Shown: one piece after another, positions 58,871 to 64,000 of the stretch
Layout: each line of letters opens with the position of its first letter
Numbering within the stretch: the stretch's first letter is position 1
Origin: Lithodes maja
Lineage: Eukaryota > Arthropoda > Malacostraca > Decapoda > Lithodidae
DNA: 64,000 nucleotides
Assembly: GCA_037953745.1 (NCBI GenBank)
Contig: JBAKBP010004423.1
Coordinates: forward strand, 62,001-126,000
Direction of reading: 5' to 3'
Notes under the pieces: model-generated
The model's input: the letters and a program-made list of their open reading frames with translations, nothing else
Database searches by the model: none
Told to the model about the DNA's origin: nothing
Made by a program: the position numbers and the translations under genes

Positions 58871-59755
58871 TTATCACCTCACCTCATTCCACCCATCACT
58901 CCTCCTCCTCCTCAGTCAAAGTCACCTGTACAAATTATCGAAAACTCAACTAGTAATTTCCTCCTCCACCTCCATCTAATCCCTATCGTCTCAACCTCTC
59001 AAATACTCAACCACCTCCCACTCGCATCTTTTCAGCCCCACCTAAACTTGTCACTCAAACACAATCTCATCTTCCCCCACCCCCTGCTACCCCTCTCTCC
59101 ACCAACTCATCTTAAATAGATATCCCTATCTTTCCTATTTCCCCCTCTACTCAACCTACCACTCCAATAATATCCCATCTTCCTTCCAATAGTGCTCCTC
59201 CAACTGTCTCTAAACCACAGTTACCTTCAAAACTTCCTAGACCGATCAATCTATCACCTCAGCCATCCACTTCTACCAATAAAATTCCAGAATCAACAAT
59301 TGCTCCTACAATCTCAGATCATCTCTCTACTTCTACCTCAACTAGCTCTCAATCAACCTCCCAATCTTCACACATTCAACAAACCAAGTTGAAACCTTCA
59401 TCATACTTAACCCAGTCTATTTCACATGCTCCTTGCAGAAGATCTGGCCGGCGTGTAACTCAAACAAAACGTTGGGCTCCCACCTTTACCCCAACAAACC
59501 GGAGGAAGACCTCTCCCAAACCAGCCACACCTGTCAAACCAGCCGCACCTGTCCAACCAACCACACCTGTCAAACCAGCCATACCTGTCAAACCAGCCAC
59601 ACCTGTCCAACCAGCCACACCTGTCAAGCAGCCACACCTGTCACACCTGCTAAACCTGCCATGCCAACCACACCTGCCACCTCAATGTTACCCACCATGG
59701 CAGCCACAACTGCGCCCCTGACCCGAGTCACCACCTCACCTGTCGCCTCGACGTC
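58871..59755 (+). pseudogene. Gypsy copy 3 Pol Pro-rich tail and linker
   Basis: Resumes copy 3 after the solo LTR, matching 34223-35104 of copy 1: Pro/Ser/Thr-rich frames, SGRRVTQTKRW, then the 18-bp PVK/PVQ repeat at about 59519-59640. An apparent frame crossing from the solo LTR into this segment is chimeric. Confidence 0.8.
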
Positions 59756-60448
59756 ATGCCAGCCACAAATGCACCCCTGACCCAAGTCACCACCGCACCT
59801 GTCACCTCGACGTCACCTACCAGGATAACTACAAATGCACACCTGACAGAGTCACCTGGTCAGATTAGTGACCTCAACTCCAACAAGCTCCTCCCATCTA
59901 TAGCAGAGGGCAACGACGACAGCATCACCAAAACTTCACCAGTCAGTTCCAGCCAAGCAGCCAAAACACCAACAGCATTCAGTCCTAACCCTGTCACCCC
60001 AAGTATGAAGATCAACATGCTCTCCATATCCACAACAAGCAAAAGGACCGACATTACCACTCCAGCCCAGTTGATTCATCTGGCCAACTTGTCTCCCACG
60101 TCATTCCAATTCACCATCCACTACGACTCGAACGCACCAAACGACATTCAGACAGTAGTTTGGTGCCGATTCCTCAAGGGCCTTGAACCATGCTTCCTGA
60201 CCAAAACCTACAGGACATACCAGATTCAAGCTCGAGGACAAGATTTTTTTTTAGAAGAAGGTGGTGAAATGACGGGGTTGGACGGAGCCTCATTAGAACC
60301 ACCACCATATCTGCCTCCAAATAACGAAAGAACTCCAACCAGGATAGCCACCATCAGAACAAAGAAAAGGAACAAGAGAAAAAACGTAAAGAAGGCAGAA
60401 GTGAAAACAACACAGTGCCCCCTGGTACGGTACCACCTAGTAACATAA
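59756..60448 (+). pseudogene. Gypsy 3' Pro/Thr/Ser-rich reading frame, copy 3
   Basis: 230 codons, nearly identical to copy 2; one change in the basic stretch (KRKNVKKAE). Function unknown, as in copy 1. Confidence 0.5.
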
Positions 60449-61075
60449 AGCCCTCTACCGGTATCCACAGGACAGCGGCCACTCACTAGGGATAATCTCG
60501 TGCTACCAATCGTGTCACACGGCCCCGTTTCCCTACCCAAGTTTACTCATAAACTAGAACCAGATTTAAATTATGATGTAGAGTCATTTATGCAAATGAC
60601 CCTTCAGCACCCAACTTTCTATATAAACTATGTTAACCAGAATAACCCCCTCTACAATGATGAAGGCCACCAACAACCACAATAGACAGTAAATGATTGA
60701 TAACGAAAGCATTACATACCATGTTAATAATAGATAAAAGCCAGAAGAAATGTAAAATAATTATCATGGCCACAAACAAGCTTTCTAAAATATAAATTTA
60801 ATATCAATCAATAAAGAATAACATAACCCATGTATTACCATGTACTCTATATTTTTAAGACCATTATTAACCATATAATAATTAAAACAAAAACATTCAC
60901 ATGCCCTTATTATTTCGAAAAGCAATAATCATGTACCAAATTTAAAACAAAATATTACCTACCTGAAATAATTGTTAGTCAGTCCAATTTGCGGAATACT
61001 TTAAGTTAGCTTTCGAGCAAGACTTATCGTATAGACCATTTTGGATGATACTTTCGTAAAAAGAGGTATTTAGGG
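60449..61075. other. Gypsy copy 3 3' non-coding region and polypurine tract
   Basis: No gene; aligns with 36423 and upstream of copy 1. It ends gtaaaaagaggtatttaggg. Confidence 0.7.
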
Positions 61076-63418
61076 TGCAGTGACCAAGAGAGTGTATGTA
61101 GGCGAGCTAGACGAACAATCCTAGTTGTGTGTGAGAACGGCGTGTCCCTCTGATGTCTACAGACTACGAGCCATACGTTTGGTCAGATTTCTCTCACGGA
61201 TCCTACTCCTCCACCTCACCCCAAATTAAGTGTTTCTGCATTACTATATTTTGGGATTATTGTGAAGGCTATAATTATAAGGTATGTTAGTGTTTAAATT
61301 ATAGTAATCTTAGAGGCCTTTTTCGGACTCTCCTTCCCATAACTTTTACCTCGCGTTGAGAGAACAATACACATTCTCTATGTAAGGTTACTATATCTAT
61401 AACAATCTGGATATAACCCATTTATATTCCACATAAATGTTATATATATGATTTACCTAGTATTTATACCCATACACCATACGTAATTACCCGTGAACAC
61501 TATCAGATCTTATTCATTGTGTTATTATTTTGCTGGGTACGTAACCGCATCGTAAAGTGTTCAAAGGGAGCGTAATTTATATTTGTTCTTAACTCTATAT
61601 TATATATAAATATATAAATAATTATTTTATATTTCATTTAGAATCCCAATCATAATTCCTTTTATTCTCTTCCCCGTATAGTTTAAACTCTGTGCATTGA
61701 AAGTTTTATGCTTTCTTTTTGTCTGCTTTTATTTTACATCCAGACCTGTGAATTTATAATCAACTTCTTAATTCGGTCAACCACGTTATACGGTTAATAT
61801 TACTTTAACATCAGTTCGGGAATTTATATTCTACCGTAAGGTGTTCCCAGCCTATATATTATGCTATTGTGATTCACTACTATAGTTCTGTGAAGTCATT
61901 TTATTTTATATTCCCAGTCTATATATTCTGGCTATTGTGATTCACTACTATAGTTCTGTGAAGTCATTTTATTTTATATTCCCAGCCTATATATTCTGGC
62001 TATTGTGATTCACTACTATAGTTCTGTGAAGTCATTTTATTTTATATTCCCAGCCTATATATTATGCTATTGTGATTCACTACTATAGTTCTGTGAAGTC
62101 ATTTTATTTTATATTCCCAGCCTATATATTCTGGCTATTGTGATTCACGACTATAGTTCTGTGAAGTCATTTTATTTTATATTCCCAGCCTATATATTCT
62201 GGCTGTTGTGATTCACTACTATAGTTCTGTGAAGTCATTTTATTTTATATTCCCAGCCTATATATTATGCTATTGTGATTCACTACTATAGTTCTGTGAA
62301 GTCATTTTATTTTATATTCCCAGCCTATATATTCTGGCTATTGTGATTCACTACTATAGTTCTGTGAAGTCATTTTATTTTATATTCCCAGCCTATATAT
62401 TATGCTATTGTGATTCACTACTATAGTTCTGTGAAGTCATTTTATTTTATATTCCCAGCCTATATATTATGCTATTGTGATTCACTACTATAGTTCTGTG
62501 AAGTCATTTTATTTTATATTCCCAGCCTATATATTATGCTATTGTGATTCACTACTATAGTTCTGTGAAGTCATTTTGTTTTATATTCCCAGCCTATATA
62601 TTCTGGCTATTGTGATTCACTACTATAGTTCTGTGAAGTCATTTTATTTTATATTCCCAGCCTATATATTCTGGCTATTGTGATTCACTACTATAGTTCT
62701 GTGAAGTCATTTTATTTTATATTCCCAGCCTATATATTCTGGTTATTGTGATTCACTACTATAGTTCTGTGAAGTCATTTTATTTGATATTCCCAGCCTA
62801 TATATTCTGGCTATTGTGATTCACTACTATAGTTCTGTGAAGTCATTTTATTTGATATTCCCAGCCTATATATTATGCTATTGTGATTCACTACTATAGT
62901 TCTGTGAAGTCATTTTATTTTATATTCCCAGCCTATATATTCTGGCTATTGTGATTCACTACTATAGTTCTGTGAAGTCATTTTATTTTATATTCCCAGC
63001 CTATATATTATGCTATTGTGATTCACTACTATAGTTCTGTGAAGTCATTTTATTTTATATTCCCAGCCTATATATTCTGGCTATTGTGATTCACTACTAT
63101 AGTTCTGTGAAGTCATTTTATTTTATATTCCCAGCCTATATATTATGCTATTGTGATTCACTACTATAGTTCTTTGAAGTCATTTTATTTTATATTCCCA
63201 GCCTATATATTCTGGCTATTGTGATTCACTACTATAGTTCTGTGAAGTCATTTTATTTTATATTCCCAGCCTATATATTCTGGCTATCTTGATTCACTAC
63301 CATAGTTCTGTGATTTCATTTTATTTTTTATTCCCAGTTTATATATTCTGGCTATTGTGATTCACTACTAAAGTTCTGTGAAGTCATTTTATTTCATTAT
63401 TCGTTCCGCCACTTATGT
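61076..63418 (+). repeat. Gypsy LTR4 (about 2.3 kb)
   Basis: 3' LTR of copy 3. It lacks about 80 bp present in the other three LTRs: gaatcccaatcataattcc here (61641 on) against gaatcacaatcatctgtc...caattataattcc elsewhere. It shares private variants with LTR3. Confidence 0.75.
61846..63400. repeat. 67/68-bp minisatellite in LTR4, 23 units
   Basis: Type order from 61846: A BB A BB A B AAA BBBB A B A B A B, then the two diverged end units. Shared with LTR3: cagtctata in unit 2, ctggctgttg in unit 6, ttttgtttta after the AAA run. Confidence 0.93.
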
Positions 63419-63890
63419 TGGCGATCCCCATTATATTTTCCAGTTCTGTGAGTTTCCATTCATAATTACTGTGTTCTAACCTCTTTTGGTTAATTTTATT
63501 CACTACACATTCTGTGAATTTGAGTTCCCACAGTGCTATCATATTTAGCAACGACTTCGGCTAACTTTTATTTTTCGTATACTTGATGTATATTTATTCA
63601 CCATTCTGATATTGTAATTTAAGTCCAATTTGTCTTTCTCTATAACTCGGACTAAAGTCAAATTTGTATATCTCCATCCTAGTCCTATAGTTCCATATTC
63701 AGTTTGTTTATTTATCCGCCCTCGCAGTACACTTGAACTAAACCCCTAGGCGCGCGCTTCACTCTCAGTATCCAAGGTTGCATTAACTTTGTTTACTATT
63801 ATTTCATCTGAACCCTTGAATAGTTTATTATTTATATATATTGTCATTGTCATTTATGATTTATATTATGAATTATTGCTATTTCAATTT
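63419..63890. other. Leader of a further gypsy copy (cut by window end)
   Basis: Matches the leaders of copies 1-3, with a deletion of about 55 bp near 63755 (ggcgcgcgcttcactc). It shows that the array, or a decayed fifth copy, continues beyond the window. Confidence 0.75.
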
Positions 63891-64000
63891 GATGTTATGT
63901 TGTGACACCATGAATGTTGAATGAGTAGAGATATTCTCAACTTATTTGATGTTATGTTGTGACACCATGAATGTTGAATGAGTAGAGATATTCTCAACTT
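63891..64000. repeat. 57-bp tandem repeat starting at the window edge
   Basis: gatgttatgttgtgacacca starts at 63891 and again at 63948. The unit joins leader sequence (to gaatgttgaat) to a new segment (gagtagagatattctcaact). Almost two units are visible; the array may go on. Confidence 0.85.

Noticed and set aside
58748..59119. 123-codon frame crossing the right edge of the solo LTR
   Set aside because: Chimera of LTR end and gypsy Pro-rich tail created by the insertion.

Overview
The window is eukaryotic nuclear DNA made almost entirely of transposable elements, most of them nested in one another. I see no intact host gene, no rRNA and nothing bacterial. The mix (CR1/jockey-like and RTE-like LINEs, a Penelope-like GIY-YIG fragment, hAT, TTAA-target MITEs, an Academ-like DNA transposon and a Ty3/gypsy element with giant LTRs) fits a repeat-rich arthropod. 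A decapod crustacean is my best guess, but that is inference and no sequence feature here settles the species.

Layout. 1-2925 is the decayed body of a CR1/jockey-type LINE. 2938-3880 is the 3' end of a ZMYM1-like hAT transposon with its terminal repeat. 3881-5810 is non-coding with short imperfect repeats. 6717-7003 (minus) is a Penelope-like endonuclease remnant. 7701-13349 is bounded by inverted repeats and a possible 7-bp target duplication; it holds two TTAA-flanked MITEs, two local duplications and a decayed coding remnant. 13548-14509 is a long-inverted-repeat TTAA MITE.

From 14562 to the window end the sequence is one tandem array of a Ty3/gypsy element: a truncated copy 0, then LTR1, copy 1, LTR2, copy 2, LTR3, copy 3, LTR4 and the leader of a further copy. 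Neighbouring copies share single LTRs. Copy 0 is split by a 1,152-bp TA-target foldback element, by a 5,589-bp Academ-like transposon carrying one decayed gene of about 1,545 codons, and by a hAT MITE that itself contains a TTAA MITE. Copy 3 is split by a tRNA-derived SINE, an RTE-like LINE 3' end and a solo LTR of another family. Because the array holds uninterrupted copies, almost every insertion can be compared with its empty site inside this window.

Three points stand out. (1) All three gypsy copies carry the same inactivating lesions, so the array most likely grew by recombination after the element died. (2) Each LTR holds a 67/68-bp minisatellite of 18 to 47 units in two alternating types; LTR1 shows a 944-bp higher-order duplication. 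(3) A 17-unit 36-bp minisatellite begins exactly at the hAT/gypsy junction, and its unit is made of hAT end, target duplication and gypsy LTR sequence. The Academ-like gene joins zinc-binding modules, a possible D-D-E transposase core and an XPG/FEN-like nuclease domain.
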